DNA of 64,000 nucleotides, taken from contig NZ_CP011452.2 of assembly GCF_001008165.2 (NCBI RefSeq), positions 62,001-126,000 of the forward strand, read 5' to 3'. Positions 39,610 to 48,279 of the stretch are shown here, one piece after another. The position numbers were made by a program, and so were the translations under genes. The notes beneath the pieces were generated by a model. It did not search any database, was not told where the DNA came from, and saw nothing but the letters and a program-made list of their open reading frames with translations. The first letter of the stretch is position 1. Every line of letters begins with the position of its first letter. This DNA is from Croceibacterium atlanticum. GTDB taxonomy: Bacteria; Pseudomonadota; Alphaproteobacteria; Sphingomonadales; Sphingomonadaceae.

Positions 39610-40140
39610 TCAGAGCGGATAGGTGACGACCGGCTGATAATGCGATCCTTCGCGGCCCAGCGTGCTTTCATACAGGGCCATTTCCCGCACTATGAAAGGC
39701 TGGGCCTCCAACGCGCCATGTGCGGCCAGCCAGTCCCCGATCTGGCCGCTGGAAGAATTGAGCCGGGCCAGCGTGACATGCGGCGTGAATTTGCGCGTTT
39801 CAGGCGCAATGCCGACTGTGCGGCAGGCCCGTTCCACTCGCCGTTGAAGATCCAGCAGTTCAGGCTCCGCCACCACCCCGGCCCATGCGGTGTGGATCCG
39901 CCCCTTCTTTTCGAAATGGCCCACGCCCTTGATCTGCAAGGGAAAGGGTGCCGCTTTCACTCGCGCCAGTTCCGCCGCCAGATCATTCGCCAGGGGCACA
40001 TCGACATCGCCGACAAAGCGCAGCGTCAGGTGCAATTGTTCATCCGATTGCCAGCGCGCCGCATCGATCCCCTCCATCGCATCATGCAACACATCGCGGA
40101 CGATTTCCGGCGGGCGAATGGCAACAAAAAGACGGGGCAT
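39610..40140 (-). CDS. thpR: RNA 2',3'-cyclic phosphodiesterase
   Basis: 176 residues with the two HxT motifs of the 2H phosphoesterase superfamily, HLTLRFVGDV near residue 43 and HVTLARLNS near residue 124. ThpR (LigT) opens 2',3'-cyclic phosphate ends of RNA. The start MPRLFVAIRPPE is typical. Divergent from uvrA. Confidence 0.93.
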   Translation of the reverse strand: MPRLFVAIRPPEIVRDVLHDAMEGIDAARWQSDEQLHLTLRFVGDVDVPLANDLAAELARVKAAPFPLQIKGVGHFEKKGRIHTAWAGVVAEPELLDLQRRVERACRTVGIAPETRKFTPHVTLARLNSSSGQIGDWLAAHGALEAQPFIVREMALYESTLGREGSHYQPVVTYPL

Positions 40141-40260
40141 GGCTGGGCGGCCTTATCTCAGGACGAGGGGCAAGATGCAAAGTTGCATCTGCCATGTCAC
40201 GTTCCCACATCCTCGGCAGAGTTCGGGCCCGGCAGAGTTCGGACGTATCCCCCGTGCCCC

Positions 40261-40297
40261 TTGACCGGCACGAACATTTGCGGAACATCACGCCCTT
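40261..40297 (+). promoter_or_regulatory. LexA box and promoter of uvrA
   Basis: GAAC (40272-40275), seven bases, GAAC (40283-40286) is an exact alphaproteobacterial LexA site (GAAC-N7-GAAC). It lies just downstream of TTGACC (40261-40266), a candidate -35, and ends 11 bases before the uvrA ATG at 40298. LexA bound here would cover the promoter. Confidence 0.8.
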
Positions 40298-43210
40298 ATG
40301 AGCCTTACTACCATTTCCGTCCGCGGCGCGCGTGAACATAATCTCAAGGGCGTCGATATCGACCTCCCTCGTGACAGCCTGATCGTGATCACCGGGCTTT
40401 CCGGCAGCGGCAAGTCCAGCCTCGCTTTCGATACGATCTATGCCGAAGGGCAGCGTCGCTATGTGGAATCGCTCAGCGCCTATGCGCGGCAGTTCCTCGA
40501 AATGATGCAGAAGCCCGATGTCGAACATATCGAGGGGCTGAGCCCGGCGATTTCGATCGAGCAGAAGACGACCAGCCGCAATCCGCGCTCGACCGTCGCG
40601 ACCGTGACCGAGATCTACGACTATATGCGCCTGCTATGGGCGCGGGTGGGCGTGCCTTATTCACCCGCCACCGGCCTGCCGATCGAAGCGCAAACCGTGT
40701 CCAACATGGTGGACCGGGTGATGGCATTGCCCGAAGGGACGCGGCTTTACTTGCTGGCGCCCGTCGTGCGCGGGCGGAAGGGTGAATATCGCAAGGAACT
40801 GGCGGAGTGGCAGAAGGCCGGCTTCACCCGTGTGCGGATCGACGGCGAGATCTACCAGATCGAGGACGCGCCGACGCTGGACAAGAAATACAAGCATGAC
40901 ATCGAAGTCGTAGTGGACCGGCTGGCCGTGCGCGAAGGGATCGAGACGCGGCTGGCGGATTCCTTCGAAACCGCGCTGAAACTGGCGGACGGGCTGGCTT
41001 ATGTGGACCTGGCCGATGGCAATGTTCCCGGGCGCGAAGCGGAAGAAAGCGGCGGCAATCTGAAAGGCGCGGGCGTTCCTGCCAACCGTATCGTCTTTTC
41101 CGAAAAATTCGCCTGCCCGGTCAGCGGCTTCACGATCGAGGAGATCGAACCGCGCCTGTTCAGCTTCAACGCGCCGCAGGGCGCCTGCCCGACCTGCGAT
41201 GGTATCGGGGAAAAGCAGCTGTTCGATCCGCAGCTCGTCGTCCCGAACGAGGAACTGACGCTGAAAAAGGGCGCCGTGGTGCCCTGGGCCAAGAGCAATC
41301 CGCCGTCACCCTATTACATGCAGGTCCTTTCCAGCCTGGCGAAGGCGTATGATTTCGATCTGGAAACGCCGTGGAAAGATCTGGAGCCGGACCAGAAGAT
41401 GATCATCCTCCACGGCACGGGCGGCATGCCGGTGGAGCTGACCTTCAAGGACGGGCGCAAGGAATATACGGTACGCAAACCCTTTGAAGGGGTGATCGGC
41501 AATCTCAACCGCCGCCTGATGCAGACGGACAGCGCCTTCATGCGGGACGAGCTGGCAAGGTTCCAGACCGCGCAGCCCTGCGAAACCTGCAACGGCGCCC
41601 GCCTGAATGAAAAGGCGCTGGCGGTGAAGGTCGCGGGCGAACATATCGCGGCGCCGGTCAGGCTGTCCGTTTCCGATGCGCTGCAATGGTTCACCGCCCT
41701 TCCGGAAAAGCTGAACAAGCAGCAGCAGCAGATCGCCAGGGCGATATTGAAGGAGATCGTGGAACGGCTCGGCTTCCTCAACAATGTCGGGCTGGATTAC
41801 CTCAATCTCGATCGCACCAGCGGCACCTTGTCCGGGGGCGAGAGCCAGCGCATCCGCCTCGCCAGCCAGATCGGCAGCGGGCTGTCCGGCGTGCTCTACG
41901 TGCTGGACGAACCGAGCATCGGCCTGCACCAGCGCGATAATGACCGGCTGCTGGAAACGCTCAAGCGGCTGCGCGACCTGGGCAATACGGTGATCGTGGT
42001 GGAGCATGACGAGGATGCGATCCGCGCCGCCGATCATATCGTCGATCTCGGCCCCGGCGCGGGCGTGCATGGCGGCGCGGTGGTGGCGCAGGGCACGCTG
42101 AAACAGATCCTCAAGTCGAAAACCAGCCTCACCGCCGCCTATCTCAACGGCACGCGCGAGATCGAGGTGCCGGCGAAGAGGCGCAAGGGCAATGGCCACC
42201 AGATCACCGTTCACGGCGCCACGGCCAATAATCTGAAAGGCGTCACCGCCTCAATCCCGCTCGGCACGTTCTGCTGCATCACGGGCGTGTCCGGTTCGGG
42301 CAAGTCCAGCTTCACGATCGACACGCTCTATGCCGGTGCGGCGCGGACGCTGAACGGCGCGCGCGTGGTTGCCGGCCCGCATGAAAAGATCACCGGGCTG
42401 GAATATTGCGACAAGGTGATCGAGATCGACCAGTCGCCCATCGGCCGCACCCCGCGCAGCAACCCGGCCACTTATACCGGCGCCTTCACCCAGATCCGGG
42501 ACTGGTTCGCCGGCCTGCCGGAAGCGCAGGCGCGCGGATACAAGCCGGGCCGGTTCAGCTTCAACGTCAAGGGCGGCCGGTGCGAGGCGTGCCAGGGCGA
42601 CGGGCTGATCAAGATCGAAATGCACTTCCTGCCCGATGTCTATGTCACGTGCGAGGAATGCCACGGCAAACGCTACAACCGCGAAACGCTGGAGGTGAAG
42701 TTCAAGGGGATGAGCATCGCCGACGTGCTCGACATGACGATCGAGGATGCGGAAGAATTCTTCAAGGCCGTCCCCCCCATTCGCGACAAGATGCACATGC
42801 TGTGCGAAGTCGGCCTCGGCTATGTGAAGGTCGGCCAGCAGGCGACCACGCTTTCGGGCGGCGAGGCGCAGCGGGTGAAGCTGGCCAAGGAATTGTCCAA
42901 GCGCTCCACCGGGCAGACGCTCTATATTCTGGACGAGCCGACCACCGGCCTGCATTTCGAAGATGTGCGCAAATTGCTGGAAGTGCTGCACCGCTTGGTG
43001 GAGCAGGGCAATTCCGTGGTGGTGATCGAACATAATCTGGACGTCATCAAGACGGCGGATCACATCCTAGATCTCGGCCCCGATGGCGGCGTGCGCGGGG
43101 GTGAGATCGTGGCCCAGGGCACCCCGGAACAGGTCGCCGCGACAGAGGCCAGCTATACCGGCCAATATCTCAAACCGATGCTCACCCGCGCAAAAGAACC
43201 CGCCGAGTAA
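40298..43210 (+). CDS. uvrA: Excinuclease ABC subunit A
   Basis: 970 residues, full length. UvrA finds DNA damage and loads UvrB. First ATP site [14 protein letters not shown] (residues about 30-43), with zinc module ACPTC; signature [14 protein letters not shown] with Walker [11 protein letters not shown]; second ATP site [14 protein letters not shown], zinc module RCEACQGDG with [10 protein letters not shown], and [14 protein letters not shown] with [10 protein letters not shown]. Controlled by the LexA site immediately upstream. Confidence 0.98.
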   Translation: MSLTTISVRGAREHNLKGVDIDLPRDSLIVITGLSGSGKSSLAFDTIYAEGQRRYVESLSAYARQFLEMMQKPDVEHIEGLSPAISIEQKTTSRNPRSTVATVTEIYDYMRLLWARVGVPYSPATGLPIEAQTVSNMVDRVMALPEGTRLYLLAPVVRGRKGEYRKELAEWQKAGFTRVRIDGEIYQIEDAPTLDKKYKHDIEVVVDRLAVREGIETRLADSFETALKLADGLAYVDLADGNVPGREAEESGGNLKGAGVPANRIVFSEKFACPVSGFTIEEIEPRLFSFNAPQGACPTCDGIGEKQLFDPQLVVPNEELTLKKGAVVPWAKSNPPSPYYMQVLSSLAKAYDFDLETPWKDLEPDQKMIILHGTGGMPVELTFKDGRKEYTVRKPFEGVIGNLNRRLMQTDSAFMRDELARFQTAQPCETCNGARLNEKALAVKVAGEHIAAPVRLSVSDALQWFTALPEKLNKQQQQIARAILKEIVERLGFLNNVGLDYLNLDRTSGTLSGGESQRIRLASQIGSGLSGVLYVLDEPSIGLHQRDNDRLLETLKRLRDLGNTVIVVEHDEDAIRAADHIVDLGPGAGVHGGAVVAQGTLKQILKSKTSLTAAYLNGTREIEVPAKRRKGNGHQITVHGATANNLKGVTASIPLGTFCCITGVSGSGKSSFTIDTLYAGAARTLNGARVVAGPHEKITGLEYCDKVIEIDQSPIGRTPRSNPATYTGAFTQIRDWFAGLPEAQARGYKPGRFSFNVKGGRCEACQGDGLIKIEMHFLPDVYVTCEECHGKRYNRETLEVKFKGMSIADVLDMTIEDAEEFFKAVPPIRDKMHMLCEVGLGYVKVGQQATTLSGGEAQRVKLAKELSKRSTGQTLYILDEPTTGLHFEDVRKLLEVLHRLVEQGNSVVVIEHNLDVIKTADHILDLGPDGGVRGGEIVAQGTPEQVAATEASYTGQYLKPMLTRAKEPAE

Positions 43211-43218
43211 GCCGCAAA

Positions 43219-43271
43219 GATCCTCCCCGAGCTAGCTCGGAGAGGGGGACCGCCAAAGGCGATGGAGGGGC
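43219..43271 (+). repeat. REP copy A, direct orientation, before the DUF559 gene
   Basis: 53 bp: GATCCTCCCCGAGCTAGCTC, then GGAGAGGGGGACCGCCAAAG, then GCGATGGAGGGGC. It contains two palindromic parts (CCGAGCTAGCTCGG and the CCGCC/GGTGG-like half). Copy C at 43749 is the same length and nearly identical; copy B at 43658 is inverted. Confidence 0.85.
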
Positions 43272-43289
43272 AAAAAGCCACAACACCAG

Positions 43290-43730
43290 ATGTTCCGCGA
43301 TCCCGCCCCCAAATCCACGCAAGCCACCACACGCCGCGCGCGCAGCCTGCGCCGGCGCATGAGCCTGCCCGAAGTGCTGCTATGGCGCTATCTGCGCGGG
43401 CAGCCCGGCGGCATCAAGTTCCGCCGCCAGCACCAGACCGGCCCCTATGTGCTGGATTTCTACTGCATGGATGCAAGCCTGGCTGTCGAGGTGGACGGCA
43501 AGGCGCATGACGATCCCACCCGCGCCGCGCGGGACGAAGCGCGCGATGCCTGGCTCGCCCGCCACGGGATCGGCACTCTGCGCATTCCCGCCCGCGAGAT
43601 CCTCGCCGATCCGGCGCGTGCGGCCGAGGCACTGCTGGACCATGCGCGGTCCCGCCTGCCCCTCCACCACCCGGCTGCGCCGGGCGGTCCCCCTCCCCGA
43701 GCCAAGCTCGGGGAGGATCAGAAGGCCTGA
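43290..43730 (+). CDS. DUF559 (Vsr-like PD-(D/E)XK) endonuclease with REP-encoded C-terminus
   Basis: 146 residues. The DUF559 domain is complete: SLPEVLLWRYLRG, FRRQHQTGPYVLDFYC with the catalytic-type aspartate, and LAVEVDGKAHDD with the ExD pair. Residues 1-20 are basic. The last 24 residues (from about RLPLHHPAAPGG) are translated from an inverted copy of the flanking REP, so the stop lies just past the repeat. Related to the Vsr mismatch endonuclease fold; biological role unknown. Flanked by REP copies A and C, with B fused in. Start codon ATG 43290. Confidence 0.85.
   Translation: MFRDPAPKSTQATTRRARSLRRRMSLPEVLLWRYLRGQPGGIKFRRQHQTGPYVLDFYCMDASLAVEVDGKAHDDPTRAARDEARDAWLARHGIGTLRIPAREILADPARAAEALLDHARSRLPLHHPAAPGGPPPRAKLGEDQKA
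43658..43719 (-). repeat. REP copy B, inverted, inside the 3' end of the DUF559 gene
   Basis: The - strand reads GATCCTCCCCGAGCTTGGCT and then the same GGGGAGGGGGACCGCC as copies A and C; it ends GGTGGAGGGGC like copy C. It is 62 bp rather than 53 because the second palindrome is longer (GGCGCAGCC core). Together with copy A it frames the nuclease as inverted repeats. Confidence 0.8.
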
Positions 43731-43748
43731 ACCGCAGCAAAAAAAAAA

Positions 43749-43801
43749 GATCCTCCCCGAACTAGTTCGGGGAGGGGGACCGCCAAAGGCGGTGGAGGGG
43801 C
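43749..43801 (+). repeat. REP copy C, direct orientation, after the DUF559 gene
   Basis: 53 bp starting GATCCTCCCCGAACTAGTTC; preceded by a run of A (43738-43748). Differs from copy A mainly by compensating changes in the first stem (AACTAGTT versus GCTAGC core), which shows selection for the stem rather than the exact bases. Confidence 0.85.
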
Positions 43802-44073
43802 GAGGGCGCTGGGCCAGCCCTGTCTGAACGCCCTCCCGCTAGCGAGGGGGGCGGGGCCAGTATTCTACTCGTGCGGGCGGTTCGGGGGCACAAGGAATGC
43901 TGGGCGCAGCACAACCGGTCTTAGCTTGACCGTATGGGAAGGCGGATCGAGCGAGCCGCTGGCAAGTTAAGTATACTGCGCCGGAAGACTTGATAGGGGC
44001 TTTATTTTTTCAGTAAATTGAATGAACGTCTAGCAGAATTTGAGTTGGGGTTGTCGATATTGAAGGGGGGGGG
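43802..44073. other. Left boundary of the AT-rich island, no gene seen
   Basis: Bases 43802-43945 are GC-rich like the host and include another small palindrome (CCTCCCGCTAGCGAGGGGG, 43831-43849). From about 43970 onward the sequence becomes clearly AT-rich (GGGGCTTTATTTTTTCAG and on). No tRNA, integrase gene or direct repeat is recognised here. A promoter for the island genes probably lies in the last 100 bp. Confidence 0.45.
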
Positions 44074-45183
44074 ATGTGGAGTGCGATTAAATCTCTTGTT
44101 TGTCCGAAGTCAAAGGCAGTGCTCGAGAAAGTTGAGCCGAAAAGACAACATTTAACAGGACACATGGGTCACAGAAGGAGAGACTGTTGGTGGGATCCAA
44201 TCTATAGTCCGGACCTCGATGGAGAGCTCACAGAGGGCGACTGGAATTTTAATCAAACCGCCGGGCCATGCCAAAAGTTCTTTATTGGAAAACAGCTTGA
44301 TGGCGTTGTGTCTCGTGGAGATACGTTCAAAGTTATTGGCATTACATTTAAGGACTGTGATTTCCAAGGACTGTTCGACTCTGATACGCTTTTTATGTTC
44401 GACAGATGTATATTTGTCCGCTGTGACTTTGCGTATTCAAAATGGATAGATGCCCATTTTCGAAATTGTATTTTTGAAAATTGTTCGTTTTCATTATCAC
44501 ATTTCAATCGATGTGAATTTAGGAGTAACAAATTCAAAAAAATTGGCATATCTGGAAGCAAGACCGTCTTTGATAGAACATTTGTGACGAATCCAAATGA
44601 ATTAATTGAAGCGGGGTGCAGTGGCGTACATCCAGATGAAGGAAAATGGAAAAACAGCCTATATCAATGGTTCAGGCTGCAGGGCACGAGAGCTCATCTT
44701 GCAAGGACATTGCTCTCATCGCACGATTCAGTCGGAGATGATTATACCTTTTACAAGACGGCGAAGTTGCATGATCTTCAGCAATCAAAGGCAAAAATTG
44801 CTTCGAATATATTTAATATCCTTTTTCCGGAAGATCGCAGCCGGTTGTCATCATTTTTTGGCCTAATTTTCAATTTATTTGAGAATCTGCTTCTTAGACT
44901 TATAGGTTTGTTGAATGGGTGGGGCGCATCAGCCTTACGGCCGCTCATTGGAATTGCCGGATTATGGCTTGTCTCTGGGTGGGGTTATCTGCATCTCTTT
45001 GGTGTAGGGCAGCCGTGGCAAAAAAGTTTCAACATCACAATTTTAGCCGGTTATAGTAATGAATACGTTATTGGTATGCATAATAACTTGGCTATATTTC
45101 AGAGTATTCACGCCGTCTTGGCTGTAATTTTTTACACTATCTTCTTTGGGACAATAATAGCAAGGCTCTCGAGAGTGAGATGA
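44074..45183 (+). CDS. Pentapeptide-repeat protein with C-terminal membrane domain (island gene 1)
   Basis: 369 residues. The N-terminal 85 residues are Trp/Asp-rich with no known domain. Residues about 88-160 are pentapeptide-like, with Phe at the centre and Cys/Asp before it: DCDFQ, RCIFV, RCDFA, NCIFE, NCSFS, RCEFR. A helical linker follows (HDSVGDDYTFYKTAKLHDLQ), then two to three membrane segments (FFGLIFNLFENLLLRLIGLL; LRPLIGIAGLWLVSGWG; AVLAVIFYTIFFGTIIARL). The pore-helix-like segment between the last two (SFNITILAGYSN) recalls two-TM channel modules in other pentapeptide proteins. Base composition is well below the neighbours, a sign of transfer. Overlaps the next gene by four bases. 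Confidence 0.75.
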   Translation: MWSAIKSLVCPKSKAVLEKVEPKRQHLTGHMGHRRRDCWWDPIYSPDLDGELTEGDWNFNQTAGPCQKFFIGKQLDGVVSRGDTFKVIGITFKDCDFQGLFDSDTLFMFDRCIFVRCDFAYSKWIDAHFRNCIFENCSFSLSHFNRCEFRSNKFKKIGISGSKTVFDRTFVTNPNELIEAGCSGVHPDEGKWKNSLYQWFRLQGTRAHLARTLLSSHDSVGDDYTFYKTAKLHDLQQSKAKIASNIFNILFPEDRSRLSSFFGLIFNLFENLLLRLIGLLNGWGASALRPLIGIAGLWLVSGWGYLHLFGVGQPWQKSFNITILAGYSNEYVIGMHNNLAIFQSIHAVLAVIFYTIFFGTIIARLSRVR

Positions 45184-45860
45184 GTTCAGCGTTAATTTTA
45201 TATGGAAGTCGCGCTCGGGAAGATGCTCGCGAAGGCTCTGACGTAGACCTCCTCGTTTGCCCGCCTAAAGGTAACCCTTTGGCGCCCCGAAAGTTTGATG
45301 GGCTAAGTATTCACATTTACCCTCAAGACTGGCTAGTCTTGAAGGCGCGGGAAGGAGATCTATTTGCCTGTCATATTGCGTTCGAAGGTGTTTCTATACT
45401 CTACGGTGAGCGCTTTTTAGGAAAGATGAAAAGCTGCTTTCAGTGGAAAGAAAGTTACCAAGAGGAGCGTGAGATGGCTCTCGCTATTCTAAGTCTGACA
45501 TCGCGTTCTGATTGGGCCTACAATGAGGAGATAAGAAGGCGTTTTTTTTGGGCAGTTCGAACTTTGGCCTTGACGATCCTCGGGGATCGCAGGGTGATTG
45601 ATTTTTCACTCGAGTCAATTAATTCGGCCTTAAAGAGAAGCGATATCGATAGCCTTTTTCAGAGGCGCGAGAATGCAAGTTTTGACGAATGTAAAATTCT
45701 TGCAGAAGATATACTTCAAGAATTTGATTGGTATAATGATATGGATATAGCTGATTTGACTAAACATTTGTTGGATCTTGGTGGAATCGGATTAAATACT
45801 GTAAAGCTTGTCGAAACTCACCAAGCGATCGATGTGGGATCGCTTCCCGCCTATATTTGA
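45180..45860 (+). CDS. Nucleotidyltransferase-domain protein (island gene 2)
   Basis: 226 residues, starting inside the stop of the upstream gene (ATGA). The N-terminus has a polymerase-beta-type nucleotidyltransferase site: LYGSRAREDAREGSDVDLLV, i.e. GS followed by DxD. An acidic-edge strand (GLSIHIYPQDW) may carry the third carboxylate region. Residues about 95-226 are a helical domain with conserved-looking Arg and Trp (EEIRRRFFWAVRTLALTILG). MNT-type enzymes modify RNA or protein by AMP transfer in toxin-antitoxin and defence modules; tight coupling to the pentapeptide gene suggests joint action. Substrate unknown. AT-rich like its partner. Confidence 0.75.
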   Translation: MSSALILYGSRAREDAREGSDVDLLVCPPKGNPLAPRKFDGLSIHIYPQDWLVLKAREGDLFACHIAFEGVSILYGERFLGKMKSCFQWKESYQEEREMALAILSLTSRSDWAYNEEIRRRFFWAVRTLALTILGDRRVIDFSLESINSALKRSDIDSLFQRRENASFDECKILAEDILQEFDWYNDMDIADLTKHLLDLGGIGLNTVKLVETHQAIDVGSLPAYI

Positions 45861-45922
45861 TCCTTCCCTACAGCCCCCAATCCATGCTCCGCCCGGTTCC
45901 CTGCATCCCAAACAGGTGAACC

Positions 45923-46627
45923 ATGTCCGATCTCTCCCCCGCCGCTTTCCCCGTTCCCGCTTGCCCGCCGCTCTTCTCGCCCCGCCGGCAGAGGGATTTT
46001 TGCGAGGCGCTGTCGCAGCATGGCAATGTCCGGGTGGCCTGCCGGGCGGCCGGGGTCAGTCCGCAGACGGCTTATCGCGCGAAGCGGGGTTCGGAGGATT
46101 TTCGGGCCTGCTGGGATGCGGCATTGCTGCTCGCGCGCGATCATGCGGAGGCGGTGCTGGCGGACCGGGCGCTGAACGGCGTGGAGGAAGCGGTGTTCTA
46201 TCATGGGGAGGAGGTCGCCACGCGGCGGCGTTATGATACCCGGCTGCTGCTTGCCCATCTCGCCCGGCTGGACCGGATGGCCGAAAAGATGGAGGAAAGC
46301 GGGGCAGGCTCCCCCCATGGCGGCGGCTTTGATGAGGCGCTGGACGCGCTGGCCCATGGCGCGCCGGTGGCGGGGCCGGGCGGGGCGCTGTCCCCGCGGC
46401 GCGAGGTTCAGGACAAGGATGACGGGGAAGTGATCCCTGCCTTTGAACGGCGCTTGCACGCGATGGAAGCGGCGCGGCCCTTCGATGCGCCGCCGCTCAG
46501 CGCTCTCGGCGATGCGGGGGAGGTGGAGGCGGTGCAGCTCCTCGCCTTTGAAGCGGGTGAAGAGGAATGGTGGCTGGTCACTCCCGATGAGGAGGATTTG
46601 CGGGCCATGCGCATGGCGAATTTCTGA
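45923..46627 (+). CDS. HTH protein resembling phage terminase small subunit
   Basis: 234 residues. An N-terminal helix-turn-helix is visible: RQRDFCEALSQHGNVRVACR, then AAGVSPQTAYRAKR, as in terminase small subunits. A helical region with ALLLARDHAEAVLADRAL follows. The C-terminal half (from about residue 125) is Gly/Pro/Glu-rich and low in complexity, ending with an acidic WWLVTPDEEDLRAMRMANF. No large subunit, portal or capsid gene is nearby, so it is an orphan, probably a domesticated DNA-binding protein. GC content is normal for the host, unlike the island just upstream. Confidence 0.6.
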   Translation: MSDLSPAAFPVPACPPLFSPRRQRDFCEALSQHGNVRVACRAAGVSPQTAYRAKRGSEDFRACWDAALLLARDHAEAVLADRALNGVEEAVFYHGEEVATRRRYDTRLLLAHLARLDRMAEKMEESGAGSPHGGGFDEALDALAHGAPVAGPGGALSPRREVQDKDDGEVIPAFERRLHAMEAARPFDAPPLSALGDAGEVEAVQLLAFEAGEEEWWLVTPDEEDLRAMRMANF

Positions 46628-46786
46628 TCGCAGGACAGTGTTCCAGCCGTTCCAGCCGTGCATGGCGCGCGATGAAATGAGGGGCGATTTCCTCCCACGG
46701 GCGATTTGCGGTATCTTCCCCTCCAGCGGTCCGACGTGGCCGGGCTCTCTGCGCGGCGCGTCGCAAACGCGTGTGGGAGAGTGGAA

Positions 46787-47215
46787 ATGGGATTCACGCG
46801 GAATGCGGGGCTATGCGCCCTGTCGGCTGCGCTGCTGGCCGGCCCGGCCGGGGCGCAGGATTATGTCGGCATAAGTGCCAATCTGTTCGGCACCTCCATA
46901 CCGGGCGGCGGGGCAGGCGGCGATGCCAGCGCGGATTTCAATGGGGAGATAGACTTCACCCAGGACCGGCTGTGCTATTACTTTGAAGGGACGGGGCTGG
47001 CGGATGCGCAATCGGCCCATATCCACGAAGCGGCAGAGGGCAAGGCCGGGCCGGAAGTGGCCACTCTGGAATTGCCGGCCGAAGATGCGGACGAGGTGTG
47101 TATGACGCTGGAACGGACGCTGCTGGAATGGATGGCGCGCGATCCCGGCTCTTACTACGTGGATGTGCACACACAGGCGCATCCGGGCGGGGCAGTGCGC
47201 GGGCAGATGGGCTGA
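46787..47215 (+). CDS. Secreted CHRD-domain protein
   Basis: 142 residues from the ATG at 46787 (GGGAGAGTGGAA upstream); signal peptide MGFTRNAGLCALSAALLAGP cut near PAGAQ. The CHRD domain has SAHIHEAAEGKAGPEV, the His-x-His core, and a terminal YYVDVHTQAHPGGAVRGQ. CHRD domains occur in chordin and in bacterial secreted proteins of unknown role. First of two tandem CHRD genes. Confidence 0.8.
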   Translation: MGFTRNAGLCALSAALLAGPAGAQDYVGISANLFGTSIPGGGAGGDASADFNGEIDFTQDRLCYYFEGTGLADAQSAHIHEAAEGKAGPEVATLELPAEDADEVCMTLERTLLEWMARDPGSYYVDVHTQAHPGGAVRGQMG

Positions 47216-47321
47216 CGGCGGGAACCCCGGCGCGGGCCCGTGCATTTTCGCGGCAGGGGTGGCGCCGGTTGCCCGCATCCCCCTCTGGCCGGTGTCACCT
47301 CCCGACTGGAAAGGGAGAATG

Positions 47322-47732
47322 ATGCACGCGATCTGCAAATCCACCTTCATCGCGCTGGGGGCGCTGGCGCTTACCACGACGGCCACGGCCCAGCAGAGCA
47401 AGAACCCCGTTCTTTCCGCCACGATCGACGATGGCGTGGGCAGCGGCCATTTCACCGCGGTGATCGATCAGGAAGCGGGGCAGATGTGCTACATGCTGAA
47501 TATCGCGACGCATGAAGCGGCAACCGGCGCCCATATCCATGCGGGCGCCAAGGGTGAAAGGGGCGATGTGGTCATTCCGCTGGCTACTCCGGTGGACGGA
47601 GCGAGCGGCGATTGCGTGGATATAGGGGCGGAGATGGCGCAGGCGCTGATTGCCGGCCCGGGCAATTATTACGTCAATATCCACACCGGCAGCTTCCCCC
47701 AGGGCGTGGTGCGCGGCCAGTTGCGGGGGTAG
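47322..47732 (+). CDS. Second secreted CHRD-domain protein
   Basis: 136 residues starting at the second of two adjacent ATGs, four bases after AAGGGAG. Signal peptide ends near TTTATAQQ. CHRD core TGAHIHAGAKGERGDVVIPL and C-terminal YYVNIHTGSFPQGVVRGQL. It shares with the upstream protein two cysteines (MCYMLNIAT and GDCVDIGAEM versus LCYYFEGTG and EVCMTLERT) at matching places, so the pair arose by duplication. The stop is 5 bp from the converging rlpA-like gene. Confidence 0.8.
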   Translation: MHAICKSTFIALGALALTTTATAQQSKNPVLSATIDDGVGSGHFTAVIDQEAGQMCYMLNIATHEAATGAHIHAGAKGERGDVVIPLATPVDGASGDCVDIGAEMAQALIAGPGNYYVNIHTGSFPQGVVRGQLRG

Positions 47733-47736
47733 GGCG

Positions 47737-48279
47737 TCAGTCGGAAAGAAGCGCGAGCTGGACCGTTCCGTGGCCGGCAGCAACGATGCCGACTTCCTCG
47801 GCGGCGCCGCGTGAAAGGTCGATCGTGCGGCCCTTCACGAACGGCCCGCGATCATTGATGCGCACTACGACCGAACGGCCGTTGCGCGGGTTGGTGACGC
47901 GGACCTTGCTGCCGAAGGGCAGGGTGCGATGCGCGGCCGTATGCTGTTGCGGATCGAACGCCTCGCCGCTGGCGGTGGGGCGGCCGGCGAAACGCTTGCC
48001 GTAATAGGAAGCGATGCCGGTGCCGAGATCCTCTGCCTGCGCCGGTTCGATCGTTTCGAGATCGACGGCGTGGTCCGGCACGGAAAGGGCGCTGGGCGGC
48101 CGGTCATATTTGACGAAGGCTGCGTCGAAATCTTCTTCGGAGGGGGCAAAGCGCGGCATGTCCACAGGCGCTTCCGCTGCAGGCGTCGCCACCTCTACGG
48201 CATCCGCGGCATTCACCGCGGTAAGCGATCCGACAAGGGCGAGCAGCGCCACGGCGCCAATCGCGATACGGTTCATCAT
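47737..48279 (-). CDS. RlpA-like septal ring lytic transglycosylase family protein
   Basis: 180 residues from the ATG at 48279; signal peptide ([19 protein letters not shown]). A linker of 60 residues precedes a double-psi beta-barrel domain (about 88-178): [54 protein letters not shown]. The SPOR domain that targets RlpA to the septum is missing, and no lipobox is seen. Likely periplasmic, acting on or binding denuded glycan. Confidence 0.85.
   Translation of the reverse strand: MMNRIAIGAVALLALVGSLTAVNAADAVEVATPAAEAPVDMPRFAPSEEDFDAAFVKYDRPPSALSVPDHAVDLETIEPAQAEDLGTGIASYYGKRFAGRPTASGEAFDPQQHTAAHRTLPFGSKVRVTNPRNGRSVVVRINDRGPFVKGRTIDLSRGAAEEVGIVAAGHGTVQLALLSD

Noticed and set aside
43219-43801. 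Repeats around the DUF559 gene as a CRISPR array
   Set aside because: Three copies only, one inverted, irregular spacing with a gene inside, and strong internal palindromes. REP-type elements fit better.
43802-45922. tRNA or direct repeats as integration marks at the edges of the AT-rich island
   Set aside because: I looked for a tRNA-like fold and for matching short repeats at both edges and saw none; the mode of entry remains unknown.
38649-46627. A prophage covering the GH24 lysozyme and terminase-like gene
   Set aside because: The two genes are 7 kb apart with uvrA and thpR between, and no integrase, portal, capsid or tail gene is present.
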